Source: AC-32 sp049644305 (GTDB lineage Bacteria; Actinomycetota; Thermoleophilia; Gaiellales; Gaiellaceae). From it: a stretch of DNA of 64,000 nucleotides. This document shows positions 13,699 through 21,451 of this stretch, piece after piece. The notes under the pieces are model-generated. The model ran no database searches. It had not been told where the DNA came from and worked only from the letters and a program-made list of their open reading frames with translations. Position 1 is the first letter of the stretch; each line of letters opens with the position of its first letter. The DNA lies in NCBI GenBank assembly GCA_049644305.1, contig JBARRQ010000111.1, positions 5,717 to 69,716 on the forward strand. Direction: 5' to 3'. The position numbers and the translations under genes are program-made.

Positions 13699-14412
13699 TC
13701 ACGACTCCGATTCCTCCGCCTGGTCCGGCGGCGGCGCTTGGTGCTCCTCCGCCGACTCATCGACCTTTGCCTCGGCCTCCGGCTCCTCGCTACCTTCGGC
13801 TCGAGACTCCTCTTCGGGGGCTTCCGCTTGCCCCTCGTCGGCCGGCGCTTCGGCCGGCGCCTCTTCTTGCTCCTCAACGGCCGTGCCCTGCTCTTCGAGC
13901 TGCCGGATGCGCGCGTCGATCACTGCGACGAGCTCACGCAGCGGCGCTGCGAAGAGCCCCACGACAGTCGTCAGCGGCCCGACCACTGCGCCCACGAGCT
14001 GAGCGCGCAGCACATCGGCAGGCGGCAGCGTCGCGAGGCGCTTGATCTCGGCGTCTCCCACCAAAGACCCCTCGAAGAGGCCACCGCGAACCACGAGGAC
14101 GTCGTGTGCGCGAGCCGTCTCGCTCAACACCTTCGCGACGGCGACCGGATCGGCATCCGCCTCGAGAAAGGCGATCGCGGTTGGGCCGTCGATCAGCTCG
14201 AGCACCTCGGTCGTGCCGGCCGCCTCGGCGGCGAGCTTGGTCAGCGTGTTCTTGACGACCGTGAAGCGAGCGCCGGCCTCTAGCAGGCGCGTCCGGAGCT
14301 CCTCGATCTCAGGCATCGAAAGGCCCCGGTAGTCGGCGACCATGAGCGTCTGCGCCGAGCGCAGCCGCTCGGCCAACTCCGCCACGACTCGTTCCTTCTC
14401 AGATCTCAGCAT
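13699..14412 (-). CDS. rplJ: 50S ribosomal protein L10 with acidic tail
   Basis: L10 anchors the L7/L12 dimers on the large subunit and is the autogenous repressor of its own operon. The first 175 or so residues match the family (VADYRGLSMPEIEELR; VKNTLTKLA). Residues from about 178 to 237 form an extra tail made almost only of Glu, Ala, Pro, Asp and Ser, absent from typical 165-175-residue L10 proteins. The ATG at 14412 has a strong GAGGAGGTG site. An L10-type mRNA leader precedes it. Confidence 0.95.
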   Translation of the reverse strand: MLRSEKERVVAELAERLRSAQTLMVADYRGLSMPEIEELRTRLLEAGARFTVVKNTLTKLAAEAAGTTEVLELIDGPTAIAFLEADADPVAVAKVLSETARAHDVLVVRGGLFEGSLVGDAEIKRLATLPPADVLRAQLVGAVVGPLTTVVGLFAAPLRELVAVIDARIRQLEEQGTAVEEQEEAPAEAPADEGQAEAPEEESRAEGSEEPEAEAKVDESAEEHQAPPPDQAEESES

Positions 14413-14434
14413 CGAATCACCTCCTCACACGACT

Positions 14435-14530
14435 CGAGCCCGCACAGCGGCGGGCTCGGAGGTGAGATGCACTCCCAGACCGCCTCGGCTGGACGTCTGC
14501 TTGCGCTGCCAGCTGTCTTTGGCGCCGGAC
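14435..14530 (-). promoter_or_regulatory. Ribosomal protein L10 leader
   Basis: On the minus strand the gap before rplJ contains CCAAAGACAGCTGG (about 14522-14509), a spacer, then CCAGCCGAGG (about 14492-14483). This is the paired pattern of the L10(L12)4-binding leader known from Bacillus and other bacteria (CCAAAGACAG...GG / CC...CCGAGG). A second hairpin, CGAGCCCGC with a CAGCGG-type loop (14435-14458), sits between it and the start codon and may be the switch element. It predicts autogenous control of rplJ-rplL by L10. Confidence 0.75.
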
Positions 14531-14538
14531 TCGTTCGT

Positions 14539-15273
14539 TTACACCGTTACTTCTTCCTGAGCTCCTTCCAGTTCCTCTACCAGGCCGCGGGTCCTCGCCG
14601 GATCGACGTGGATACCCGGGCTCATCGTGCTCGTCAATGTAACCGTTTTGATGTAGCGCCCCTTCGCCGCCGCCGGCTTCGCGCGCATGATCTCGTCGAT
14701 CAAGGCCGCGTAGTTCTCGAGCAGCCGGCGCTCGTCGAAGCTCTTCTTCCCGATCGAGACGTGGACGTTTGCACCACGGTCGGTGCGGTACTCGAGCTTG
14801 CCGGCCTTCGCTTCCTGCACAGCCTTCGCGACGTCCATCGTCACGGTGCCGGTCTTCGGGTTGGGCATCTTGCCCCGCGGGCCGAGAATGCGGCCGAGCT
14901 TGCCGACAACGCTCATCTGGTCCGGCGTCGCAATCGCTACGTCGAAGTCGTCGAAGCCCTCCTCGATCTGCTTCGCCAGGTCCGCTGTTCCGACGACGTC
15001 CGCCCCCGCTTCCTGCGCCTCGCGCGCCTTCTCACCCTCGGCGAAGACCGCCACCCGCGACTCGCGACCTGTGCCGTGCGGAAGCATCAGGGTGCCCCGT
15101 AGTTGCTGCTCGGCATGGCGGACGTTGAGGCCGAGGTTGAAGTGCGCCTCGACCGTCTCATCGAAGTCGGCCGTCGGGAAGCCCTTCAGCAGCCTGATCG
15201 CCTCGACCGGCGAGTAGAGCTGCTCGCGGTCGATCTGCGAGCGCGCGTTGCGGTAGTTCTTGCCGTGCTTCAC
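14539..15273 (-). CDS. rplA: 50S ribosomal protein L1
   Basis: The 244-residue protein carries the L1 signature (PNPKTGTVT near residue 135) and the two-domain layout of the family. L1 forms the mobile stalk beside the E site. The start is GTG at 15273, overlapping the rplK TGA by four bases (GTGA), so the two are coupled. The L10 leader follows it on the same strand. Confidence 0.97.
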   Translation of the reverse strand: MKHGKNYRNARSQIDREQLYSPVEAIRLLKGFPTADFDETVEAHFNLGLNVRHAEQQLRGTLMLPHGTGRESRVAVFAEGEKAREAQEAGADVVGTADLAKQIEEGFDDFDVAIATPDQMSVVGKLGRILGPRGKMPNPKTGTVTMDVAKAVQEAKAGKLEYRTDRGANVHVSIGKKSFDERRLLENYAALIDEIMRAKPAAAKGRYIKTVTLTSTMSPGIHVDPARTRGLVEELEGAQEEVTV

Positions 15274-15695
15274 AGGTCCGTTTCGACTCCCATCGAGCGC
15301 GCCGTGCCGGCGATGACCTTCATCGCTTGGTCCACGTCGCGCGCGTTCAGGTCGGGCATCTTCGTCTCCGCGATCTGACGCAGTTGGTCCCGGGTCAGGC
15401 GGCCAACCTTCTCCCGGTTCGGCTCGCCGGAGCCCTTCTCGAGACGCAACGCCTCCTTGATCAGGACGGCCGCCGGCGGCGTCTTCGTGATGAAGTCGAA
15501 GGAACGGTCTTCGTAGACCGTGATCTCGACGGGGATGATGCGGCCGTTCTCCTGCGCGGTCTGCGCATTGAACGCCTTGCAGAACTCCATGATGTTCACC
15601 CCGTGCTGGCCGAGCGCGGGGCCGACCGGTGGAGCCGGGTTGGCCTGCCCGCCGGGGATCTGGAGCTTGATCAGTGTCAGAACCTTCTTGGCCAT
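15270..15695 (-). CDS. rplK: 50S ribosomal protein L11
   Basis: At 141 residues this has the usual L11 length, with the Pro-rich N-terminal domain (GGQANPAPPVGPALGQHGVNI) and the C-terminal 23S rRNA-binding domain (MKVIAGTARSMGV). It works in the GTPase-associated centre and in RelA-dependent stringent signalling. It lies two bases after nusG and overlaps rplA by four. Confidence 0.97.
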   Translation of the reverse strand: MAKKVLTLIKLQIPGGQANPAPPVGPALGQHGVNIMEFCKAFNAQTAQENGRIIPVEITVYEDRSFDFITKTPPAAVLIKEALRLEKGSGEPNREKVGRLTRDQLRQIAETKMPDLNARDVDQAMKVIAGTARSMGVETDL

Positions 15696-15697
15696 GA

Positions 15698-16228
15698 CTA
15701 GTCGATCTTCTTCACCTGGTCGAAGCCGAGCTCGACGGGGACCTGGCGCTCGAAGATGTCGACGAGCACCTTGAGCTTCTGCTGGTCGGGATTGACGTCC
15801 ACGATCTCGCCGTCGAAGTCCGAAAGCGGGCCGGAGGTGACCTTCACCGACTCGCCGAGCGAGAATTCGACCTGCGCGCGTGGGCGCTCGCCGACCGCCG
15901 CGCCCGTGCGCAGGATGCGGTCGACCTCGCCCTGCGAGAGGGGTACCGGCTTTGAGCCGGCCCCGACGAAGCCGGTCACGCCGGGCGTGTTCTTGACGAC
16001 GGTCCAGGCCTCGTCGTTCAGGTCCATGTTCACGAGGACGTAGCCGGGCAGAATCCGCTTCTCGGTCTGCACCTTCTGGCCGTCACGGGTTTCGACGACC
16101 TGCTCCGTCGGAACGACGACCCGGCGAAAGCGCGGCTGCTGCCCCATCGAGTCGATCCGGTGCTCGAGATTCGCCTTCACTTTGTTCTCGTGTCCCGAAT
16201 AGGTGTTGATGGCATACCAGCGGAACAC
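15698..16228 (-). CDS. nusG: Transcription termination/antitermination factor NusG
   Basis: The 176-residue protein has the N-terminal NGN domain (WYAINTYSGHENKVKANLEHR; PGYVLV) that binds RNA polymerase and a C-terminal KOW domain (GESVKVTSGPLSDFDGEI). It should control pausing and couple transcription with translation or Rho. The GTG start at 16228 lies one base after the secE stop. Order secE-nusG-rplK is conserved. Confidence 0.97.
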   Translation of the reverse strand: MFRWYAINTYSGHENKVKANLEHRIDSMGQQPRFRRVVVPTEQVVETRDGQKVQTEKRILPGYVLVNMDLNDEAWTVVKNTPGVTGFVGAGSKPVPLSQGEVDRILRTGAAVGERPRAQVEFSLGESVKVTSGPLSDFDGEIVDVNPDQQKLKVLVDIFERQVPVELGFDQVKKID

Positions 16229-16229
16229 G

Positions 16230-16565
16230 CTACTGCCCCAGGAGCACGTGCTGGACGAATCGCTTGAAGACCTGGTCGGCGAGGAACAGGTAGGTGCCGA
16301 CGATCACACAGGCGATCAGGACGACGGCCGTTCCTTGGATCAGCTGCTGCCGGCCGGGCCACTCGACCTTGTTCAGCTCTGCCCATGACTCGTTCACGAA
16401 CCGCCGGATACCCCCGCCCGGCAGCTGGCGTCCAACGTCCTGACTCCTGACGGGCTCCATCGCCGGCCTGATCGGGGGACGAGCGGGAGCGCGGTCGACC
16501 GCCGCCTTGCTCTCGGCTTGTGCGGCGCGGCGGGCGCGGCGCTCGGAGCGAGTTTGACGGGCCAT
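16230..16565 (-). CDS. secE: Preprotein translocase subunit SecE
   Basis: The 111-residue product has a long Arg/Ala/Pro-rich N-terminal extension (to about residue 50), the conserved amphipathic stretch FVNESWAELNKVEWPGRQ and one membrane helix. SecE clamps SecY in the protein-conducting channel. The ATG at 16565 overlaps the rpmG stop (TAATG), which decides this start over an in-frame ATG 36 bases upstream. Actinobacterial SecE proteins commonly have such a single-helix form. Confidence 0.93.
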   Translation of the reverse strand: MARQTRSERRARRAAQAESKAAVDRAPARPPIRPAMEPVRSQDVGRQLPGGGIRRFVNESWAELNKVEWPGRQQLIQGTAVVLIACVIVGTYLFLADQVFKRFVQHVLLGQ

Positions 16566-16726
16566 TACCTGGTTTCCCGGTGGAGGGTATGGCGCCCGCA
16601 CCAGCGGCAGTACTTGCGGAACTCGACGCGGTCCGGCGTGTTCCGCTTCGATTTCTGGGTCTGGTAATTGCGCCGCTTGCAGTCCGTGCAGGCGAGCGTG
16701 ATTCCAACTCTGACTCCGGTTGCCAT
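16565..16726 (-). CDS. rpmG: 50S ribosomal protein L33, zinc-binding form
   Basis: A short 53-codon frame starts at the ATG at 16726 and ends at TAA 16567-16565. The product has two CXXC pairs (C13/C16 and C40/C43), marking the zinc-ribbon C+ form of L33, and the conserved RNYQTQKSKRNTPDRVEFRK core. It lies 33 bases after tRNA-Met and overlaps secE by one base, a standard arrangement in actinobacteria. Confidence 0.95.
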   Translation of the reverse strand: MATGVRVGITLACTDCKRRNYQTQKSKRNTPDRVEFRKYCRWCGRHTLHRETR

Positions 16727-16758
16727 GTCCTGTTCTCTTGTTCCGAGTATGCGAGGAG

Positions 16759-16832
16759 TAGCGGCGGGAGGACTCGAACCTCCGACACGCGGATTATGAT
16801 TCCGCTGCTCTAACCAACTGAGCTACGCCGCC
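16759..16832 (-). tRNA. tRNA-Met (CAT), elongator type
   Basis: A 74-nt cloverleaf folds with T8, a GCTC/GAGC D-stem, anticodon loop ATCATAA (anticodon CAT), variable loop GTGTC and T-loop TTCGAGT. The anticodon stem lacks the three G:C pairs of initiator tRNA, and the body resembles elongator tRNA-Met. The acceptor closes with a G1:U72 wobble. No 3' CCA is encoded. A tRNA-Ile2 (lysidine) identity cannot be fully excluded. Confidence 0.9.
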
Positions 16833-16913
16833 CCGCGCGGCTGAGTGTAGCGAACGCGCGTCCAAGCGTCCTGTACGGGTTCGGCGGCCACGGTACCTTC
16901 GACCTTATTTGGC

Positions 16914-16965
16914 GGCCACGCCGGCAAAGCCGGCGCGGCCTCTTGGCGGCATCGCAAGCGATGCC
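16914..16965. repeat. Paired-hairpin intergenic repeat, copy 1
   Basis: Two consecutive hairpins fill the gap between tRNA-Met and the ABC transporter operon. The first, at 16914-16940, has a 12-bp stem with one mismatch and an AAA loop (...CGCCGGC AAA GCCGGCG...). The second, at 16948-16965, is the perfect palindrome GGCATCGCAAGCGATGCC. The same layout recurs at 22489-22542, and the second palindrome recurs exactly at 52539-52556. Confidence 0.7.
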
Positions 16966-16989
16966 TTCGTTCCTCGCTAGGCTCCGGCC

Positions 16990-17958
16990 GTGGCTGCGAT
17001 CGAGGCAGTGGACTTGCGGCGGACCTATCGCACGACCACCGGGACTCTTCGACGGAAGACGAAGGAGATCGAGGCCGTGCGGGGCGTCAGCTTCGCGATC
17101 GAGCCGGGCGAGCTTTTCGGGCTTCTTGGGCCGAACGGCGCCGGCAAGACGACCACGATCAAGATGCTTATCACGCTGCTGATCCCGACCGCGGGGACCG
17201 CTCGAGTGCTCGGGCTCGACGTGGTGAAGGACGCACGCGAGGTTCGCAAGCGGATCGGCTACGTCTTCGGCGGGGAGCGCGGCGTCTATGAGCGTCTCTC
17301 CGGCTACGACAACCTCCGCTATTTCGCCGAGCTCTACGGGGTCCCCGCGCGTGAACAGAAGCGGCGAATCGAGCAGCTGCTGGAGCTCGTGGGGCTGAAA
17401 GGCCGCGAGCACGAGCGGGCGGAAGGGTATTCGCGCGGGATGAAGCAGCGCCTGCACGTCGCACGGGGCCTCTTGCACGACCCCGAGGTGCTCTTTCTCG
17501 ACGAGCCGACGATCGGTCTCGACCCGGTCGGCGCCAGGGAGGTGCGCGCCATGATCGCCTCGCTCACGGCCGCCGGCAAGACGATCCTCCTCACGACCCA
17601 CTACATGTTCGAGGCGGATTCGCTCTGCGACCGGATCGCCGTGATCGCGCAGGGGAGCATCGTCGCGGAGGGAACGCCGGTCGAGCTCAAGCGCGGGGTT
17701 GCCGAGGGCACTGTCGTCGAGATCGAGGTCTACGGCATCGCCGAGGAGACGGTCGAGCGGGTACGAGGCTTGAACGGCGTCGTCGCCGTCGCCGTCGAGG
17801 AACGCGAGCAGGCCCAGGTTCTGGTGGTACAGACGGTGCCCGAGCTCGAGCTGACGCAATCGATTCTCGGCCACCTGGACGGTGCCGAGATCGGGCGGAT
17901 CTCCCAGCGCGAGCCGACGCTCGAGGACGCCTACGTGGCCCTGGTGACGGAGGCATGA
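16990..17958 (+). CDS. ABC transporter ATP-binding protein (ABC-2 type exporter)
   Basis: The 322-residue ATPase has Walker A GPNGAGKT, a signature loop SRGMKQR and Walker B LFLDEP followed by the H-loop TTHY. The roughly 80-residue C-terminal domain is typical of the DrrA/CcmA/NatA subfamily, which drives ABC-2 permeases exporting drugs, polyketides or polysaccharides. The substrate is unknown. The start is GTG at 16990. Its stop overlaps the ATG of the first permease (ATGA). Confidence 0.93.
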   Translation: MAAIEAVDLRRTYRTTTGTLRRKTKEIEAVRGVSFAIEPGELFGLLGPNGAGKTTTIKMLITLLIPTAGTARVLGLDVVKDAREVRKRIGYVFGGERGVYERLSGYDNLRYFAELYGVPAREQKRRIEQLLELVGLKGREHERAEGYSRGMKQRLHVARGLLHDPEVLFLDEPTIGLDPVGAREVRAMIASLTAAGKTILLTTHYMFEADSLCDRIAVIAQGSIVAEGTPVELKRGVAEGTVVEIEVYGIAEETVERVRGLNGVVAVAVEEREQAQVLVVQTVPELELTQSILGHLDGAEIGRISQREPTLEDAYVALVTEA

Positions 17959-18725
17959 GGACGCTGCGGCTCCTCGCGATTGGCTGGTACTTCCAGTTCA
18001 AGATGATCAGCCGGTCGCCGTTCGAGGGCATTGGCAATGTGATCTACCCCCTCTTCTTCGCCACGGTCGCGTTCTTCGTCTTCAGGGCGGGCCACAGCCC
18101 GCGGACGCTCCTCTACGCCTCGCTGGGCGCCGCGGTCATGGGGATGTGGTCGTCGGTGAGCACGACCTCCGGCGGCGCGATGCAGCGGGAGCGTTGGTGG
18201 GGGACGCTCGAGTTGCTCGTCGCCGCCCCGCGCCACTTCTCTCTCATTCTGCTGCCGGTGACCCTCGGGATGGCGACGATCGGCCTCTACAGCTTCGTTG
18301 CGACCCTGCTTTGGGGCCGCTTCCTGTTCGGAGTACATCTCTCCATCGCCCATCCGGTGCTGTTCGGGCTGGCGGTCATTGGAACAGTCGTGTCCTTCGG
18401 CGGCCTCGGCTTCCTCTTCGCGGTCTCCTTCGTTCGCTTCCGGTCCGCGTGGGTGCTCGGAAACTTCTTCGAGTACCCGGTCTGGCTCATCGGTGGGTTC
18501 CTCGTGCCCTTGGCGCTCCTCCCGGCCTGGGTGCATCCGATCTCCTGGGCGCTGGCGCCGACCTGGGGGATGAACGCGATCCGCGAGGCGGCGCTCGGCG
18601 GCTCACCGCTCGGAGACCTCGGCCTCTGCGTCGGGCTCGGTCTGGGCTACGTGGCGTTGGGAGTGGTGATCACCGACCGCGTGCTCCGGGCGGCACGAAT
18701 CAGCGGCTCCCTCTCGTTGACGTGA
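17955..18725 (+). CDS. ABC-2 type permease, first subunit
   Basis: The 256-residue protein has about six hydrophobic segments and the ABC-2 layout, with a periplasmic-side loop rich in small residues near the end (LPAWVHPISWALAPTWGMNAIREAALGG). It overlaps the ATPase upstream by four bases and the second permease downstream by four (GTGA). The two unequal permeases probably form a heterodimeric channel with the ATPase. Confidence 0.9.
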   Translation: MRTLRLLAIGWYFQFKMISRSPFEGIGNVIYPLFFATVAFFVFRAGHSPRTLLYASLGAAVMGMWSSVSTTSGGAMQRERWWGTLELLVAAPRHFSLILLPVTLGMATIGLYSFVATLLWGRFLFGVHLSIAHPVLFGLAVIGTVVSFGGLGFLFAVSFVRFRSAWVLGNFFEYPVWLIGGFLVPLALLPAWVHPISWALAPTWGMNAIREAALGGSPLGDLGLCVGLGLGYVALGVVITDRVLRAARISGSLSLT

Positions 18726-19510
18726 TCGTCGCGCTCCGGATCTTCGCCGTCGGAGGCTTGACGAGCTTTCGGGCGCTCTTCTACTGGCTCAACCCGTGGA
18801 TCTACATCCCGACCCTGCTGGTCGCGCCGATCTTCCAGATCTTGCTCTTCGCCTACGTGGGACGCTCTGCTCACTTGCGCTCCGACGAGTTCTATGTGCT
18901 GGGCAACGCGCTCCAGTACGCCTCGATTCCGTGCCTGTTCGCGATGGCGCAGTCGATCGGAGGGGAGCGCTACCAGAACACCCTGGGCGCGATCCTCGTC
19001 AGCCCGGCTGGGCGCTTCCCACTCTTCTTCGGCCGCTCGCTGCCTGTGGTGATCAACGGCGCCTTCGTGTCCGCGGTCTCGCTGGCCGTGGGCTGCCTCA
19101 TCCTCGGTGTGCATCTGCCTGCCTCTTCGCTCGCGCCGATTGCCCTGGTCGTCCTGATCGCCGCTTTCTCCTGCACAGGGCTAGGCCTGGTCAACGCCGG
19201 GGTCAGCCTGCGGATCCGGGAGAACGCCGTGCTCTCGAACGTGATCTTCGGCTTCCTACTGATCTTCACCGGCGCAAACGTGCCGCTCGACGTGCTGCCC
19301 GGCTGGATGAGCACGGCGGCACAGGGAATGCCCTTCACCCACGCGATCGCCGCGGCCCGACGGCTTGCCGCCGGCGCCGGCCTCGGCGATGTCGGCGGGC
19401 TCGTGGGCGCGGAGCTGCTCGTAGGCGTGGTCTACGCTCTCATCGGGTTCATGCTGTTGCGCTGGCTCGAGATCCAGGGCCGGCGTCACGCGACACTCGA
19501 GCGTTCGTGA
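18722..19510 (+). CDS. ABC-2 type permease, second subunit
   Basis: A GTG at 18722 overlapping the preceding TGA gives 262 residues; a longer in-frame extension upstream is an overlap artefact. Six hydrophobic segments and the motif GMPFTHAIAAARRLAAG mark the ABC-2 permease family. Its stop (19508-19510) overlaps the creatininase-family start (TGATG). Confidence 0.9.
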   Translation: MIVALRIFAVGGLTSFRALFYWLNPWIYIPTLLVAPIFQILLFAYVGRSAHLRSDEFYVLGNALQYASIPCLFAMAQSIGGERYQNTLGAILVSPAGRFPLFFGRSLPVVINGAFVSAVSLAVGCLILGVHLPASSLAPIALVVLIAAFSCTGLGLVNAGVSLRIRENAVLSNVIFGFLLIFTGANVPLDVLPGWMSTAAQGMPFTHAIAAARRLAAGAGLGDVGGLVGAELLVGVVYALIGFMLLRWLEIQGRRHATLERS

Positions 19511-20217
19511 TGCGAATCAGCGACTGCAACTGGATGCAGATCGAGGAGTACCTCGAGCGGGACGACCGGATCCTGCTTCCCGTCGGCTCGACCGAGCAGC
19601 ACGGATACCTCTCGCTCGAGACGGACAACATCCTCGCCGAGCGGATCGCGGTCGAGGCCGCGGAGCCGCTGGGAGTGCTCGTCCTCCCAGTGCTGCCCTA
19701 CGGCCTGACGCCTGCTTTCGCTGCCTTCCCGGGCAGCCCGTCACTGCGGTTCGAGACCTACGCGGCCGTCCTCGGCGACCTGCTCGACTCTTTGCACGGC
19801 CAGGGCTTCCGCCGCTTCCTGTTCGTCAACGGGCACGGCGGAAACGTCCCAGCGGCGGGCTTCGTGCGTGAGTGGGTCGGCGCGCACCCCGACGCGCAGG
19901 CGATCTTCCACAGCTGGTGGTCGAGCGAGCGGGTGCTCGCCGCAGCGCGGGAGATCGACCCTGAGCCGAGCCACGCGAACTGGTTCGAGAACTTCCCGTG
20001 GACCCGCCTCGAAGGAGTTCGGCTGCCGGAAGGACGAAAGCCGAAGCTCGACGAGGCCGCCTACCGCGTCGCTGGGCCCGAGGCGATGCGAGAGCTTCTC
20101 GGCGACGGAGTCTTCGAGGGCGCCTACGCACTGCCGGACGAGCAGGTGGCACCGGTCTGGCAAGCGGGCGTCGAGGAGGTGCGGGACCTCCTCGAGAGCG
20201 GATGGCGGTCAGGCTGA
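19510..20217 (+). CDS. Creatininase-family amidohydrolase
   Basis: The 235-residue protein carries the family metal-site motifs GSTEQHG (about residues 25-31), LETDN and NGHGGN (about 105-110). The family includes creatinine amidohydrolase, MftE of mycofactocin maturation and FAPy deformylase, all binuclear metal enzymes acting on amide bonds. No mycofactocin genes are nearby, so the substrate is unknown. The ATG at 19510 overlaps the upstream stop; the GTG immediately before it is also possible. Confidence 0.88.
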   Translation: MRISDCNWMQIEEYLERDDRILLPVGSTEQHGYLSLETDNILAERIAVEAAEPLGVLVLPVLPYGLTPAFAAFPGSPSLRFETYAAVLGDLLDSLHGQGFRRFLFVNGHGGNVPAAGFVREWVGAHPDAQAIFHSWWSSERVLAAAREIDPEPSHANWFENFPWTRLEGVRLPEGRKPKLDEAAYRVAGPEAMRELLGDGVFEGAYALPDEQVAPVWQAGVEEVRDLLESGWRSG

Positions 20218-20876
20218 CGCTCGCTGTGCTCGCTGCGCTTGCCGTCTCGTCGAGCGGCGGCGAGATCGACCGCCTTCCCACGCGCGCGAAGATCGTCGCC
20301 CTCACCTTCGACGCCGGGGGTAACGACGCCGGTGCTGCGCGGCTGGTGCGGACACTCGAACGCGATCACGTGCGGGCCACGTTCTTCCTCACCGGCCGCT
20401 TCGCGCGCACCTATCCCCGGCTCGCGCGCACGCTCGGCCGGCGCTTCGCGATCGGCAACCACACGTACAGCCATCCGAACCTGACCGGGCTTCCCTCGCC
20501 GCTCGTGCGCCAGGAGATCCAGCGCGGCGCCTTTTGGATCCGGGCGAAAACCGGGCGCGATCCGCGCCCGCTCTTCCGCTTCCCCTACGGCGCCCGAGAC
20601 GCGCGAACCATTGCGATCGCCCGCTCGCTCGGTTACGCGGACGTCTACTGGTCGACCGATACGTGGGGGTGGATGGGCTCCCCCGCGCAGTCCCGCGCCG
20701 GAGTCGTCCACCGGGTTCTCGAGCGCGTCCGGCCGGGCGAGATCGTGCTGATGCACGTGGGCGCCTCGAGGGACGGCTCCACCTTGGACGCGGCCGCGCT
20801 TCCGACAGTGATCCGGGACCTCCGCGCTCGTGGGTATCGCTTCGTCACGCTGCGTCCCTGGGTGCGCCGGGCGTGA
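20202..20876 (+). CDS. NodB-type polysaccharide deacetylase
   Basis: The ATG at 20202 gives 224 residues with a short N-terminal hydrophobic segment. The NodB motifs are LTFDAGGN (motif 1), GNHTYSHPNL (motif 2, both metal His present), RFPYGARD (motif 3) and IVLMHVG (motif 5). In motif 1 the second Asp of the usual TFDD is Ala, a TFDAG variant that I recall from an actinobacterial subgroup. It probably deacetylates peptidoglycan or an exported glycan at the cell surface. It overlaps the preceding gene by 16 bases and the next by four. Confidence 0.87.
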   Translation: MAVRLTLAVLAALAVSSSGGEIDRLPTRAKIVALTFDAGGNDAGAARLVRTLERDHVRATFFLTGRFARTYPRLARTLGRRFAIGNHTYSHPNLTGLPSPLVRQEIQRGAFWIRAKTGRDPRPLFRFPYGARDARTIAIARSLGYADVYWSTDTWGWMGSPAQSRAGVVHRVLERVRPGEIVLMHVGASRDGSTLDAAALPTVIRDLRARGYRFVTLRPWVRRA

Positions 20877-21451
20877 AGAGTGACGATCCCGTCGCGCTTT
20901 TCAACCAATGGCTTTCCGAGGCGAGGGAGGCAGGGTTGCCGCTTCCGGAGGCGATGACGCTCGCGACCGCCGACTCCTCCGGACGTCCTTCGGCGCGAAT
21001 GCTGCTGTTGAAGGGGGCCGACGAGCACGGCTTCACGTTCTTCACCGGCTACGACAGCCGCAAGGGTCGCGAGCTCGATGAGAACCCGCGGGCGGCAATC
21101 GTCGTCTACTGGCACCCGCTCGGCCGCCAGGTGCGCATCGAGGGACCGGTGCGGAAAGTCTCGCCGCAGGAGTCGGACGCGTACTGGGCAACCCGTCCGC
21201 CGCGGAGCCGCGCGGCCGCCGCCGCCTCGGACCAGAGCTCCGCAATCGAGAGCCTGGAAGAGCTGGAGGCGGAGGCCGCGCGCTTGCTCGCCGAGCACTC
21301 CGGCGAGGTTCCGCGCCCAGACCGATGGGGCGGCTACGTCCTCGAGCCCGAGGCAATCGAGCTCTGGCAGCACCGCGACGACCGTCTACACGAGCGAGTC
21401 AGGTACACGCGCGCGCGCGAGGGCTGGCGGGTGGAGAGGCTCGCTCCCTAG
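20873..21451 (+). CDS. pdxH: Pyridoxamine 5'-phosphate oxidase family protein
   Basis: A GTG at 20873, overlapping the deacetylase TGA (GTGA), gives 192 residues. The sequence follows PdxH in order: LATADSSGRPSARMLLLKG, FFTGYDSRKGRELDENPRAA, WHPLGRQVRIEGPVRKV, and the C-terminal EFWQ-like IELWQHRDDRLHER. PdxH oxidises pyridoxine or pyridoxamine phosphate to pyridoxal phosphate using FMN. Strong conservation of the C-terminal substrate site supports a true PdxH. It ends the five-gene operon. Its stop shares the palindrome CTAG with the convergent ATPase gene. Confidence 0.88.
   Translation: MKSDDPVALFNQWLSEAREAGLPLPEAMTLATADSSGRPSARMLLLKGADEHGFTFFTGYDSRKGRELDENPRAAIVVYWHPLGRQVRIEGPVRKVSPQESDAYWATRPPRSRAAAAASDQSSAIESLEELEAEAARLLAEHSGEVPRPDRWGGYVLEPEAIELWQHRDDRLHERVRYTRAREGWRVERLAP

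Noticed and set aside
19998..20201. Upstream extension of the deacetylase frame
   Set aside because: It overlaps the creatininase-family coding region and is Arg/Pro-rich noise.
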